NCBI RefSeq assembly: GCF_012641405.1
Contig: NZ_JABAII010000032.1
Span: 1-37,068 of the forward strand
Length of the DNA: 37,068 nucleotides
Source: Rhizobium sp. P40RR-XXII
Lineage (GTDB): Bacteria > Pseudomonadota > Alphaproteobacteria > Rhizobiales > Rhizobiaceae
Direction: 5' to 3'
Shown here piece by piece: positions 8,794-17,214 of this stretch. Made by a program: the position numbers and the translations under genes. Position 1 is the stretch's first letter; every line of letters starts with the position of its first letter. Below the pieces are notes generated by a model, which worked only from the letters and a program-made list of their open reading frames with translations, did not search any database and had not been told where the DNA came from.

Positions 8794-8971
8794 ACGTTGA
8801 TCCTTTAACGCTACGCTTACAGAGGTGACGCATCTGTTCCCGTGGAACTTACAGGTTTCCCTGCGCCGGCGCCAGTGTAGAAGACAACAGAAAATCGATC
8901 GGCAGGACGTCTTACGCTGAGCTTGACTGCAGGCGCCCACATCCTGGGAGATGGGGTTGATTGATAAATTG

Positions 8972-9480
8972 GAGACCTCGAACTACCGCTGAATTGGTGA
9001 TCGGCGGCGCGGCCCGATGGCTATTGGCGGCTTGTAGGCGATATTGGCCATACCGATCTTCACCGTCGCCCTGCTGATGCCAATCGTGCGGATGAAGAGC
9101 TTCATCTGGTCCTTTTGCCTGGCGAAGACATGCTCGACGGCGGACCTGATCTTTGATCGTCGCCCGTTTGCCTGCGACGCCGTTTCCGGCATTGGCTTGC
9201 CCTTCGGCTTTCGTTGGTGGATGTCCGACTTCAGGCCATTGTCCTTCAGCCATTCCTCGTTGGTCTTCGAACGATCGGCACTGTCGGCCCAGACGGTCGA
9301 GGCGGTGTTGTCCTTGGCAACGATGTTCCTGAGTTGAGCGCCGTCATGGGCGGCCGCGCTCGTCACCGCCCATTACCGGATGAACCCATGCGCCCGGTCG
9401 ATGCCGGCATGGTTCTTGTAACCGAACATCGGAATGGCGATGTCGTGCTGCTTGGTCGCAGCTGACCCTCAATGCGCTCT
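8972..9480 (-). pseudogene. IS5-family transposase, decayed 3' part with element end
   Basis: On the minus strand the frame reads AIPMFGYKNHAGIDR, then meets an in-frame TAA about five codons later (near 9373), then continues with TSAAAHDGAQLR. It ends with AVEHVFARQKDQMKLFIRT, a hallmark of the IS5-family transposase C-terminus, and a TAG at 8983-8985. Reading outward, the sequence finishes GGTAGTTCGAGGTCTC with its edge at 8972, which resembles the IS5 terminal repeat. The N-terminal half and the other end are missing, so the element is dead. It lies inside the polysaccharide operon next to an IS66 fragment. Confidence 0.8.
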
Positions 9481-9535
9481 TAAATCCACTCTCAAGAGCG
9501 CAAAATCACGATTTCGCCAAAGCTCGCAAGGCGGT

Positions 9536-9777
9536 TCACGCCGGAGGGATACCATCGTCCAATGCAAGTTGCGCGACCGACGTACCTGGCTGCAAACAAC
9601 TTTCGATCAAACGTGCCTTCGACAGTTGATCAAAGCTCCGCCGCCCGTCCCGACCTACGAGCTTCACACGAAGTTTCTCATCCTCGTTGGCCATAATATG
9701 GTGTCCACCTCGTTTCTGGTGCACATCTCATGCCCACATCATTTAACGCCAAAAGGTGCCGCAAAACGCGCGCTTAC
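9536..9777 (-). mobile_element. IS66-family element fragment: left end and truncated tnpA (orfA)
   Basis: The minus-strand ATG at 9694 opens a 51-codon frame reading MANEDEKLRVKLVG and later RRSFDQLSKARLIESCL, the conserved N-terminus of IS66 orfA. Homology ends near 9545 (after AQLALD) and a stop follows at 9536. The outer end GTAAGCG is at 9771-9777. The interior orfB and tnpC genes are absent, so this is a relic, not a mobile copy. It begins 28 bases after the stop codon of the glycosyltransferase at 9805 and leaves that gene intact. It shares end, leader hairpin and orientation with the copy at 1-127 but differs at many bases, so the two are different IS66 members. Confidence 0.78.
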
Positions 9778-9804
9778 GGTGAAAGCGACAACGAGGCATT
9801 TTCT

Positions 9805-10977
9805 TCATATCAGCGCAAGCATTCGATCGAGTCGCGCTTCCCAGCTAAAATTTAGAAGCCTGGGGTCATGCAGTCCGATAGCCTCAGGTGGTGAGGCCAA
9901 CAATTTTTCGGTGTTATAAATCCACTCCGTTGGATCGCTCGCTACGGCAACTTGATCCTTGATATCAACAAGCGCGTCTATGGCTGTAGAGATGATGGGT
10001 CTCCCTGCCGCCATATACTCATATAACTTCATCGGGAAAACGCCCGACATGTAACCTGTTGTTAGATTAGGAAGAACTGCAATATCTGTCCCACGCAAAT
10101 AGTTCGGTAGAGTGTCATAGGACCGGTACCCAAAAAAATAAACGTTGGGTAGTTCTTTCAGGCGGCCAACAGCTGGACTCTTTTGGCCCTCTGGCTCGTC
10201 TCCGATGAAGATCCAATTCCAGCCGGGTCGAGCAATGGCGCATTGTTCAACGAGCGAGAAATCAAGCTTGTAGTCGGACAAAACCCCTGTGTAGCAAAGC
10301 TTCGGTCCACTAATTTTGGCCAACTCGGCAGGGATTGTTCCAGCATGCCTCGCCTGCGAAAAATGCTCGATATCGGCGACGTTGCGCTCGTAGACACTGC
10401 GCTCTCCAGCCACGGCCGCACAGTGAGACTGAAGATAAGGGCTTGTCGTAAAGACACGATCCGCTCTTTTGAGAAGCGTCACTTCCGCTTTTCGAAACGT
10501 ATCGGCGTCCACGCCAGGAATGGCGGCAAGGTCATCGACGCAGTGGTAAATAGTAGACCGCACCGGCAAACCATACATGATGCCGTCAATATAGGGGTGA
10601 TACGTCCATACAATAACATCATCATCATCGCGGTTGCGTTTCAGCCATTTGCGGATCGCCAAGCCAAGCAGCCATCGATTGAAAGCTCGGACAAACCTGC
10701 TCTTATGACCGAATGGAATCGTCAGCGGCGCATAGACCCAGAGCGTTTGGTCGACTTTCTTTGGGGGAATGAACGCTCTCTTCAGGCGGTCCCATATGCG
10801 GAACAGATCGCGCGCATTGGCTCTAGGGGCACGGATTCCGGGTGACTCGATATAGAGGACTTGATGACCTCGCTTGGCCAAGCGGTCGGCGACATGCTGC
10901 TTGTTCGTCCAGTAAGGTGCTGCCCAATCAGCTGTCGAAAACATGACGAATGTCATTCGTTTATCGCTACCGGTCAC
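9805..10977 (-). CDS. GT4-type glycosyltransferase
   Basis: A cytoplasmic glycosyltransferase of about 390 residues. It opens FVMFSTADWAAPYWTNKQ, followed by RGHQVLYIESPG. The C-terminal half has LCYTGVLSDYKLD, FFGYRSYDTLPNYLRGTDI, and FPMKLYEYMAAGRPIIST, the donor-binding region of GT4 enzymes. The frame is open much further upstream into wecB, but that portion is not protein-like. GTG at 10977 is chosen because it overlaps the wecB stop (GTGA) and has GAAGGA 9 bases before it. ATG at 10956 is an alternative. It is coupled to wecB, which fits a ManNAc-transferring role, but that link is only positional. The 3' end is natural, just before the IS66 relic. Confidence 0.87.
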   Translation of the reverse strand: MTGSDKRMTFVMFSTADWAAPYWTNKQHVADRLAKRGHQVLYIESPGIRAPRANARDLFRIWDRLKRAFIPPKKVDQTLWVYAPLTIPFGHKSRFVRAFNRWLLGLAIRKWLKRNRDDDDVIVWTYHPYIDGIMYGLPVRSTIYHCVDDLAAIPGVDADTFRKAEVTLLKRADRVFTTSPYLQSHCAAVAGERSVYERNVADIEHFSQARHAGTIPAELAKISGPKLCYTGVLSDYKLDFSLVEQCAIARPGWNWIFIGDEPEGQKSPAVGRLKELPNVYFFGYRSYDTLPNYLRGTDIAVLPNLTTGYMSGVFPMKLYEYMAAGRPIISTAIDALVDIKDQVAVASDPTEWIYNTEKLLASPPEAIGLHDPRLLNFSWEARLDRMLALI

Positions 10978-12116
10978 GGCAACGGTTCCTTCGACAGTAT
11001 GTCGACGATCCGCGCCGCAGCATTGCCGTGTCCGTAAGGATTGGGTCTTCCAGCCAGCATTGTCTTGCGACCAGACCGCAACCAGGAACTGGCCAGGGAG
11101 ACAATATCTTTCCGCGCGATTGGCACTAGGCGAGAGAAGCCGGCGCGTACCCCCTCTGGCCTCTCCGTCGTCCTGCGCAACACGATGACCGGCACACCGA
11201 ATGAGGGAGCCTCTTCCTGCAAGCCTCCCGAATCCGTCATCACCAGCTCCGCAGACGAGAGACAAAATAGAATATCTGCATAGGGAACCGGATCCGCCAG
11301 CACGACATTCTCAATCTCATTCAGCCTTGGCATCACCAGTGCGCGGACATTTGGATTTAGATGCACGGGAAAAAAGAACGTGCGATCGGGGAAGCGGTTG
11401 GCCAGCGTGGCGATCGCGTCGACAATGACATTGAGGTCATGCGCAAAGCTTTCCCGGCGGTGGCACGTCACGAGCACGAACCGTCCTTGGCTTCGCGCTA
11501 CCATATCCCTGACGGCGGGCGAGATATCACCGGTGGTCACTTTGCCTCGAAGCTCTTCCAGCGCATCGACGACGGTGTTGCCGGTAACGAAGATCTTTGA
11601 TGGAGGGACGCCTTCTTTCCGCAATTGTCGTGCCGACCGTTCTGTCGGCGCAAAATGCAGGGTAGCCAACGACGTAACGAGCTTGCGGTTCATTTCCTCT
11701 GGAAATGGGTTGTAGCGTTCATAGGTCCGCAGGCCCGCTTCCACATGAGCAATTGGAATCTGTGCGTAATGTGCAGCCAATGACGCCGAAAGAACCGTCG
11801 TCGTATCCCCCTGCACAAGGACGACGTCCGGTCTTGCAGCTTGAAAGATCTTTTCGCATGCGCCGATCGCAGCTCCTGTCAACGAAGCAAGCGTTTGATC
11901 GGGCTGCATGATGTCTAAATCGACATCCACGGAAAGCCCGAAGCTGGTCAATGTTTGGCGCAACATCTCACGATGTTGTCCCGTTGAGACCACAGTACAG
12001 CGAAAAGCCTCCGGCCGCGCGTAGAGCGCCTTGATGACCGGCGCCATCTTAACTGCTTCGGGGCGCGTGCCTACGATGATCATGACATGACGCACACCGA
12101 TTTCAGCCATCGACAA
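10974..12116 (-). CDS. wecB: UDP-N-acetylglucosamine 2-epimerase (non-hydrolysing)
   Basis: The product interconverts UDP-GlcNAc and UDP-ManNAc in the cytoplasm. Its 380 residues match the usual length. The family motifs are present: IIVGTRPEAVKMAPVI near residue 14, VVSTGQHREML, VQGDTTTVL, VEAGLRTYERYNPFPEEMNR, the CHRRES stretch and TDSGGLQEEAPSFGVPV. The ATG at 12116 lies 14 bases inside the upstream deacetylase gene; ATG at 12110 is equally possible. No UDP-ManNAc dehydrogenase (wecC) is present, so the product is probably used as ManNAc, or modified by the neighbouring deacetylase or ligase-like enzyme. Confidence 0.95.
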   Translation of the reverse strand: MSMAEIGVRHVMIIVGTRPEAVKMAPVIKALYARPEAFRCTVVSTGQHREMLRQTLTSFGLSVDVDLDIMQPDQTLASLTGAAIGACEKIFQAARPDVVLVQGDTTTVLSASLAAHYAQIPIAHVEAGLRTYERYNPFPEEMNRKLVTSLATLHFAPTERSARQLRKEGVPPSKIFVTGNTVVDALEELRGKVTTGDISPAVRDMVARSQGRFVLVTCHRRESFAHDLNVIVDAIATLANRFPDRTFFFPVHLNPNVRALVMPRLNEIENVVLADPVPYADILFCLSSAELVMTDSGGLQEEAPSFGVPVIVLRRTTERPEGVRAGFSRLVPIARKDIVSLASSWLRSGRKTMLAGRPNPYGHGNAAARIVDILSKEPLP

Positions 12117-13692
12117 AATCCGCCAATGCCAGGGTGGCGCCGCGCCAACGGACAGAGAATGCCAGACCTAACGGGGTTCCAACCGCAGTAGCTTCCGTCA
12201 GTCCGAAGCCATTATTTGTTTCTCGCATCGTTAGGCGCATCTTGGCCGCGATCCAGTCTAAGGTATCCTCTTCATTGAGCCAAAGGATCGGACGACCCGC
12301 CATTTCCAATTCGATATGGTCGATAAACTCACGATGCCGCGACAGGCGATGTTCCTCAGACCCCCACCCGTAGTCATAGCGCGGCGAGAATGGATGATCG
12401 AGATAGCCGAACAGGTTTCCGGCAGCAACCGCCACCGTGAAAGCCTGCTTGTTGATCGCCAATGGATCCCCTTCCCTCAGAATACAATCACCATGCAACA
12501 TGCACTGTTGGCTGTGCGTAACAATTCCCGACCCGTCACCCGGTATCGTTCCCCCCTTGGCCATCAGCATTTCCGGATCGTTGGCGATGATACCGCCAAC
12601 GAAACCCTGCAGCCCCGCTCGCTTCAGCGCTTCTGGCACATAGGCGGGATTCTGATGGAAGGGCGATACGGCATAGCGCACGGTCAAGCCCGGCAGACGC
12701 TGCTCGAGCCAGTCTGAAGAGGTTCGCGCTTCAATCTCGCAGGCTTCTCCGGAGCCTCCCCAACGGGGTGCGTGCGTCACAGAGTGCGAGAGAACGGCAC
12801 CGCCGGCGTCCAGAACCTCCTTCATCAGCGCGACGTGCTCGTCCTTATCTTCCTGAGCAGTCTTGATCGCCACCGAGAACGGCAGGCCGCGCGAACGGTA
12901 GAGTTCGAACAATGGCCGCGCCGACGCAATGTCTTCATCGCAATCCAGGCGCATCGTCACTGCCGCGTCATATCCATGCGGAATTTCCCCAATGACCGGA
13001 ATGCACGGCCTGTCCTCGTGCCGCCAATCCGCGAGGAACGCCTCGATCACGGCCCATTCGGCGCTGTCGACCGGACCTACTGGACGATTCCACCAGAGGA
13101 TGGACGCCGTCTCGTTCTCCAGCAAGGTGACGAACGGCAGAACTTCTGCAATATTGGGTGCAGAAGCGACTGCAAGCGTCGTTGCGCCGAGGGCTTCAAT
13201 CGTCATGGCAATAGACCATGACCCGCCATCGGCCGTAATCCGTCCGTATCCTAGGTTGTTCCATTCGTCGGCATAGTCAAACCGCAAGAAAGGTCGTGAC
13301 GAAAATGGTGATGCATTCGCCAGGGGATGCTTGTTCCAACTGACCTCCGCCGATGATCGCGTCGTCGTATAGATTGGCGTCGGCGGGCATGCCGCTGCAT
13401 CGGCCCATCCGGAAGCCAAGGGGCCCGGCGCAGCCAGCCCAGCCAAGGACGCGACTTTGTCGGGCAAGTGACCAAATAGAAGAACCTTGGCGTTTGACCT
13501 AGAAGCCGCATCGACAAGGGGCGCTTGATCCACCCGGGGCGAGATGAAGACATAAACGTTGCCGTCCCCAATTGTCGGCACGGGATCGTCGGATGCCACC
13601 GTTACCAGACCCCGGGTTACCGACCGGCGGAATGCTTCTGCGACGATCTCGGTGGTGGAATCATCGGGTCTACCTGCAAATACGGTGATCAT
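12103..13692 (-). CDS. NodB-fold (CE4) polysaccharide deacetylase-like protein
   Basis: In this 529-residue protein the NodB-homology region starts near residue 243. TMRLDCDED at 246-254 supplies the catalytic and metal aspartates, and LSHSVTHAP at 301-309 supplies the two metal histidines. These are the CE4 motifs that bind zinc and remove N- or O-acetyl groups. The first ~240 residues form a separate domain I cannot name, containing GYGRITADGGSW. No signal peptide is evident, so it would act in the cytoplasm, on a lipid-linked or nucleotide sugar instead of on exported polymer (inference). It overlaps wecB by 14 bases downstream and the CapK-like gene by 4 upstream (ATGA), so the three are probably made together. 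Confidence 0.83.
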   Translation of the reverse strand: MITVFAGRPDDSTTEIVAEAFRRSVTRGLVTVASDDPVPTIGDGNVYVFISPRVDQAPLVDAASRSNAKVLLFGHLPDKVASLAGLAAPGPLASGWADAAACPPTPIYTTTRSSAEVSWNKHPLANASPFSSRPFLRFDYADEWNNLGYGRITADGGSWSIAMTIEALGATTLAVASAPNIAEVLPFVTLLENETASILWWNRPVGPVDSAEWAVIEAFLADWRHEDRPCIPVIGEIPHGYDAAVTMRLDCDEDIASARPLFELYRSRGLPFSVAIKTAQEDKDEHVALMKEVLDAGGAVLSHSVTHAPRWGGSGEACEIEARTSSDWLEQRLPGLTVRYAVSPFHQNPAYVPEALKRAGLQGFVGGIIANDPEMLMAKGGTIPGDGSGIVTHSQQCMLHGDCILREGDPLAINKQAFTVAVAAGNLFGYLDHPFSPRYDYGWGSEEHRLSRHREFIDHIELEMAGRPILWLNEEDTLDWIAAKMRLTMRETNNGFGLTEATAVGTPLGLAFSVRWRGATLALADFVDG

Positions 13693-15065
13693 TGCCCCGA
13701 TGCCTCTTCTGGTACGAAATGCCTGAATTTCTGGCGCCGGCCGACCAGCTTTAGGTCAGCTGGCGTGATGAACTCGACCTCGACATTGTCGGACCACCAC
13801 GAGGCAATGCGTTCCCGGATTGCATTTGTGTCGGCGGTATCCTCTGGCACAAGCCGAAACACCGGTTTGCCATGGAGCATCTGAATCTGGAATTCGCGAA
13901 TGCCACCGACGCGATCAAGCACGTCCTGGATAAAGTGGGTGGGTAGTGGCGTGCCACCCAGCATGATCACGTCGTGAACGCGGCCAACCATACGGGGAAT
14001 GACAATACCATTCGGCTGCTGCGCTAGGATGGCGTTGTCGCCAGTGCGATAACGCAACAGCGGCATCATCCTGTTGAAAAGTGGAGTTATCACCAACTCA
14101 CCACTGCGGGCACCTTCAGGGATATCCGCCAACCCTGTTTCCTCTTCCGTCCGTAACTCTGGCCATGCGAAAAACTCGTAAAATCGCATATCGGAACTCT
14201 TTGGATCGATCTGGTACGCGATCACGCCGGCTTCCGCCAAGCCATAGCGATCAATCACCTGGCATTGCAGCACTCTTTCGATGCGCTCTCGCTGCCGCGC
14301 CTCGAGCAACTCGCCGGAAGATTCGAAGATCCGGAAGCCTTTATCCTTGCCGCGGGTTGCCTCGACGTGGGCTGCTAGCTGATCGGCGGTAGATGGATGG
14401 GCATGCGCCAGATGTGGCCGTATCGACTTTATTCTGCGCCATATCTGTTCGAGTTCCTCGCTTGCGAATGTTGCGAAGAAGATGTTGTCGCGATTCATGG
14501 CAAAGCACTTCACATGCTCACGCATGCGGTCCCGCCACGGAAATACCTCCGGAAATTTCGAGGCAAAATGCAGCTCGCTACGCCAGTGCGTGTTCCCGAC
14601 GCGACGGCGGCTTTCCTGGGTGATGGCCGAAGACCAGTCGGCCGCCTCCTGATCATAATAGATATGAGCGGACGGTCCAGTCGAGCCGCCGGTCTTGGCC
14701 ACATGAATCCGCATGCCGTCCCGGTCCTCGCGCAGCAGCCTTTGACCCTGTTCGCGAATGATATCCTTCGTTAGGTATGGCAAATCCTCGATATATCGGG
14801 GGTCCGCAGCCACCTTGACCGGATCGAAGCCGATCGAACTGAACAGATCACGATAGTACGGCACCTTGGCGCCGGCAAAGACAACTGTTTCGGCAAGGCG
14901 CGCCACCGCACGCGCACGTCGCTCTGAAAACGGGCGGTCTATCTCTTCTCTGATCCACCTCGTTTTGCTGCGAATATCGCGAGCCTCATAGCGCTCGGTG
15001 AGGGGGTAGACGATGGTCGTTGCCAAGGCCCCGCGAATGCCGTTCCGAAGAGCGCTAAAAATCAT
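13689..15065 (-). CDS. CapK/PaaK-like adenylate-forming enzyme
   Basis: This 458-residue member of the phenylacetate-CoA ligase-like branch of the ANL superfamily shows the ATP loop KTGGSTGPSAH near residue 128, the adenylate motif DRYGLAEAG, the hinge-proximal RYRTGDNAIL and then GRVHDVIMLGGTPL. Such proteins are found in capsule and O-antigen loci under the name CapK. The acid they activate is generally unknown. The small C-terminal domain is present (about residues 345-458). Its 4-base overlap with the deacetylase gene suggests a shared task, for example acylating an amine exposed by deacetylation; that is inference. Spacing to the upstream GT4 gene is 63 bases. Confidence 0.85.
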   Translation of the reverse strand: MIFSALRNGIRGALATTIVYPLTERYEARDIRSKTRWIREEIDRPFSERRARAVARLAETVVFAGAKVPYYRDLFSSIGFDPVKVAADPRYIEDLPYLTKDIIREQGQRLLREDRDGMRIHVAKTGGSTGPSAHIYYDQEAADWSSAITQESRRRVGNTHWRSELHFASKFPEVFPWRDRMREHVKCFAMNRDNIFFATFASEELEQIWRRIKSIRPHLAHAHPSTADQLAAHVEATRGKDKGFRIFESSGELLEARQRERIERVLQCQVIDRYGLAEAGVIAYQIDPKSSDMRFYEFFAWPELRTEEETGLADIPEGARSGELVITPLFNRMMPLLRYRTGDNAILAQQPNGIVIPRMVGRVHDVIMLGGTPLPTHFIQDVLDRVGGIREFQIQMLHGKPVFRLVPEDTADTNAIRERIASWWSDNVEVEFITPADLKLVGRRQKFRHFVPEEASGQ

Positions 15066-15128
15066 TGTCTTTCAGCCTTTGAAATTCCGCGTGAAATGCG
15101 CTCTGGTAAGGTCAAATAGACTCGCCTG

Positions 15129-16106
15129 TCAACGCGCAGCCGCAAGCCTGCGATAGAGTTCCAGCAACGGCTCGACGGCGCGATTCCAGGTAAAATTCTT
15201 GTTTACATGTCGCTGCAGCTGCTCCGATGGCGGCGTTTCTGCTGCTCTTATTAACGCAACGGCAATTCCTTCTACATCGTCGCTGTCGACATACAGAGCA
15301 TGATCTCCAAAATACTCGCGGGTGGAGCCTTCGCCGGTAACCACGAGCCGTGCACCTGCAGCCGATGCCTCCAAAGCAGCAAGGCCTGGCGTTTCCAACG
15401 TCGAAGGCAGACAGAAAACCTCGCAAGCAGCATATGCAGACCGCAGCAACGGACTATCGTGATTAAGGGCGCCCAAATGGCGGACATTCGGACCGGCTTC
15501 TGCGAGACAAGCCTTACCATATTCTGCGTCTCGGATATGACCAATGAGTATCAATGGCTTGCCGGATTGCTTTGCCGCGCGGATCAAAGCCAACTGGTTC
15601 TTGCGTGGCTCAATATTGCCGACATTGAGCACAAACGGCCCGTCAACCTCGAAGGCGGAGCGGAAAAGTCCAGGGTCAACCGGCTCTCCGAACCACGGAT
15701 CGCAGGCATTGCGCACCGTGTGGAAGCGTTCGCGCGATAGACCGAGTATAGTCGAGATACGGTCGCTTTCTACATCGCCATTGGCAACGATCGCATCAGC
15801 CAAGGAAAGCTGCGCGGCGATTTCGGCGATTGGGTAGAGGTGCATGGTTTCTTCCGTTAGCCAGAGGCTGGCGGAAATGACGAGAGGAATACCCCGCGCC
15901 TTCGCGTAGTTGCACAGATGTACGGAGCCGCCCATACACGAGAAAAAATGGAATACGTCCGCCTTGTCGAGGCCGCCACGCCAGGGATCGTACCGCACCA
16001 CATCCGCGCCGGCGTTGAGCAGATATTGTTCATATTTCAGCAGCTGGATTTCGCCACCGCCCGGCGTTTCAAATGCCCAAGGATAAGTGGCATAGACGAT
16101 CTGCAT
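15129..16106 (-). CDS. GT4 glycosyltransferase
   Basis: A GT4 glycosyltransferase of 325 residues. The start is MQIVYATYPWAFETPGGGE. Later motifs are FVLNVGNIEPRKNQ (start of the second Rossmann fold), HLGALNHDSPLLRSAYAACE and LPSTLETPGLAALEASAAGA, the E-x7-E nucleotide-sugar region. Its start codon shares one base with the stop of the upstream glycosyltransferase (TGATG), indicating coupled translation. It is a likely paralogue of the enzyme at 7831-8793. Both are somewhat short for the family. The donor could be dTDP-rhamnose, since the locus makes it, but nothing in the sequence proves this. Confidence 0.9.
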   Translation of the reverse strand: MQIVYATYPWAFETPGGGEIQLLKYEQYLLNAGADVVRYDPWRGGLDKADVFHFFSCMGGSVHLCNYAKARGIPLVISASLWLTEETMHLYPIAEIAAQLSLADAIVANGDVESDRISTILGLSRERFHTVRNACDPWFGEPVDPGLFRSAFEVDGPFVLNVGNIEPRKNQLALIRAAKQSGKPLILIGHIRDAEYGKACLAEAGPNVRHLGALNHDSPLLRSAYAACEVFCLPSTLETPGLAALEASAAGARLVVTGEGSTREYFGDHALYVDSDDVEGIAVALIRAAETPPSEQLQRHVNKNFTWNRAVEPLLELYRRLAAAR

Positions 16107-17191
16107 CAGGCCGCTCCCAAACCTTCAATAGCTGCCAGGATGAGCCTACCGTCAGCCTTTATCCGCAGTTCCTCAAGGCGTTTCTTCCTCAAGGAGGCGT
16201 GGCCAGCGTGGTCGCCATTTATAAGAAAAGCCGCGATCGTCGCGGCGGCCGCAGCCCTGTCATCTTCCGGAATTAGCAATGCCGCAGACCCCAATACTTC
16301 CAATATTGCGGGGACGGGAGTGACGAACATCGGTTTATCAAAGGCCAGCGCATCGAGGGCGGGCACGCAAAACCCTTCGTGAGACGAGTGCGCGATGCAG
16401 GCCGTCGTCATTTCATAGAGCGCCTTCAATTGGCGATCCGATATCCCATGATGGAATGTGACAGGCACGCCGTGAGTTTCCGCGATTGTCTTTGCGAGCG
16501 CCTTGACAAGATCGACGTAGGGGCCGTTTGTGGGACCACCGACGATATCGAGTGCAATCGGCATCTTCAGCGCCGCTAGCTCTCCGGCGATATCGACAAT
16601 GTCGAGGACGCCCTTATGTGCAACGATGCGCCCGACGTAGAGGATATTTCGCTTATCCGACGCAGCTCCGAGATCTTCGGCGTGAACAGCATTCCACCGG
16701 TCCGCGCCGATGAGCGGCGGGCAGATGACGATCCGGTCCTTATGATGCGTCAAAGCATCCGCATCAAACGCCTCGAGCAGACACTTCGCCGTCGCTTCCG
16801 AATTGACCATGATGACATCGAACTTAGCGAGAAGTGGACGCTGCTGGAGGCCCATCCGGCAATTTTCGATTGTTCGCTCGTCCGCACGATCAATCAGATC
16901 AGGCGGTGTGATATTGTGAAAATAGACAATCTTAGGATTCGGTAGAGCAATAATATCCTCAAGTGCAGGATCGAAGATCGAATGATTGAAAAAGATGACA
17001 TCCTGCGGTTGGACCGTCGTCCAGAATGCCGAGCGGCTTTCAACAGGGTGAGGCTCTTGAACGTCTGTATGTTCAGCCCAAAGCCGAACATCGTGCCCTG
17101 CTTTCTCCGCTAGAATGGCGATCTGCCGCGCGAAGCTGCCGACAGCATCGTTTAAAACGATATCCCGGGCATGAATATGCACTGTGCTCAA
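16106..17191 (-). CDS. GT4 glycosyltransferase
   Basis: A 361-residue GT4 enzyme. Residues near the start (HARDIVLNDAVGSFARQ) form the first Rossmann fold. NILYVGRIVAHKGVLDIVD opens the second, and AHSSHEGFCVPALDALAFDKP is the donor-sugar signature. The chosen start is TTG at 17191, with AAAGA in the upstream 23-base gap to wzt; the GTG three codons later (17182) is another option. It lies directly downstream of wzm-wzt and overlaps the next glycosyltransferase by one base. This position, early in the operon, is typical of an O-chain rhamnosyl- or mannosyltransferase, but specificity cannot be read from sequence. Confidence 0.9.
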   Translation of the reverse strand: MSTVHIHARDIVLNDAVGSFARQIAILAEKAGHDVRLWAEHTDVQEPHPVESRSAFWTTVQPQDVIFFNHSIFDPALEDIIALPNPKIVYFHNITPPDLIDRADERTIENCRMGLQQRPLLAKFDVIMVNSEATAKCLLEAFDADALTHHKDRIVICPPLIGADRWNAVHAEDLGAASDKRNILYVGRIVAHKGVLDIVDIAGELAALKMPIALDIVGGPTNGPYVDLVKALAKTIAETHGVPVTFHHGISDRQLKALYEMTTACIAHSSHEGFCVPALDALAFDKPMFVTPVPAILEVLGSAALLIPEDDRAAAAATIAAFLINGDHAGHASLRKKRLEELRIKADGRLILAAIEGLGAA

Positions 17192-17214
17192 TGCTGTTCT
17201 TTCTGTATTATGGG

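Noticed and set aside
8794..8940. Longer version of the GT4 gene starting at 8940
   Set aside because: The extra residues are arginine- and cysteine-rich with no family similarity, and run towards the IS5 end at 8972.
1..9777. Composite transposon bounded by the two IS66 ends
   Set aside because: Both copies are in the same orientation but are clearly different sequences, the right one is a short relic, and the left one continues outside the segment.
9881..11265. Long N-terminal extension of the glycosyltransferase frame up to 11265
   Set aside because: The added residues overlap wecB on another frame and do not look like folded protein; the GTG at 10977 has a ribosome-binding site and couples to the wecB stop.
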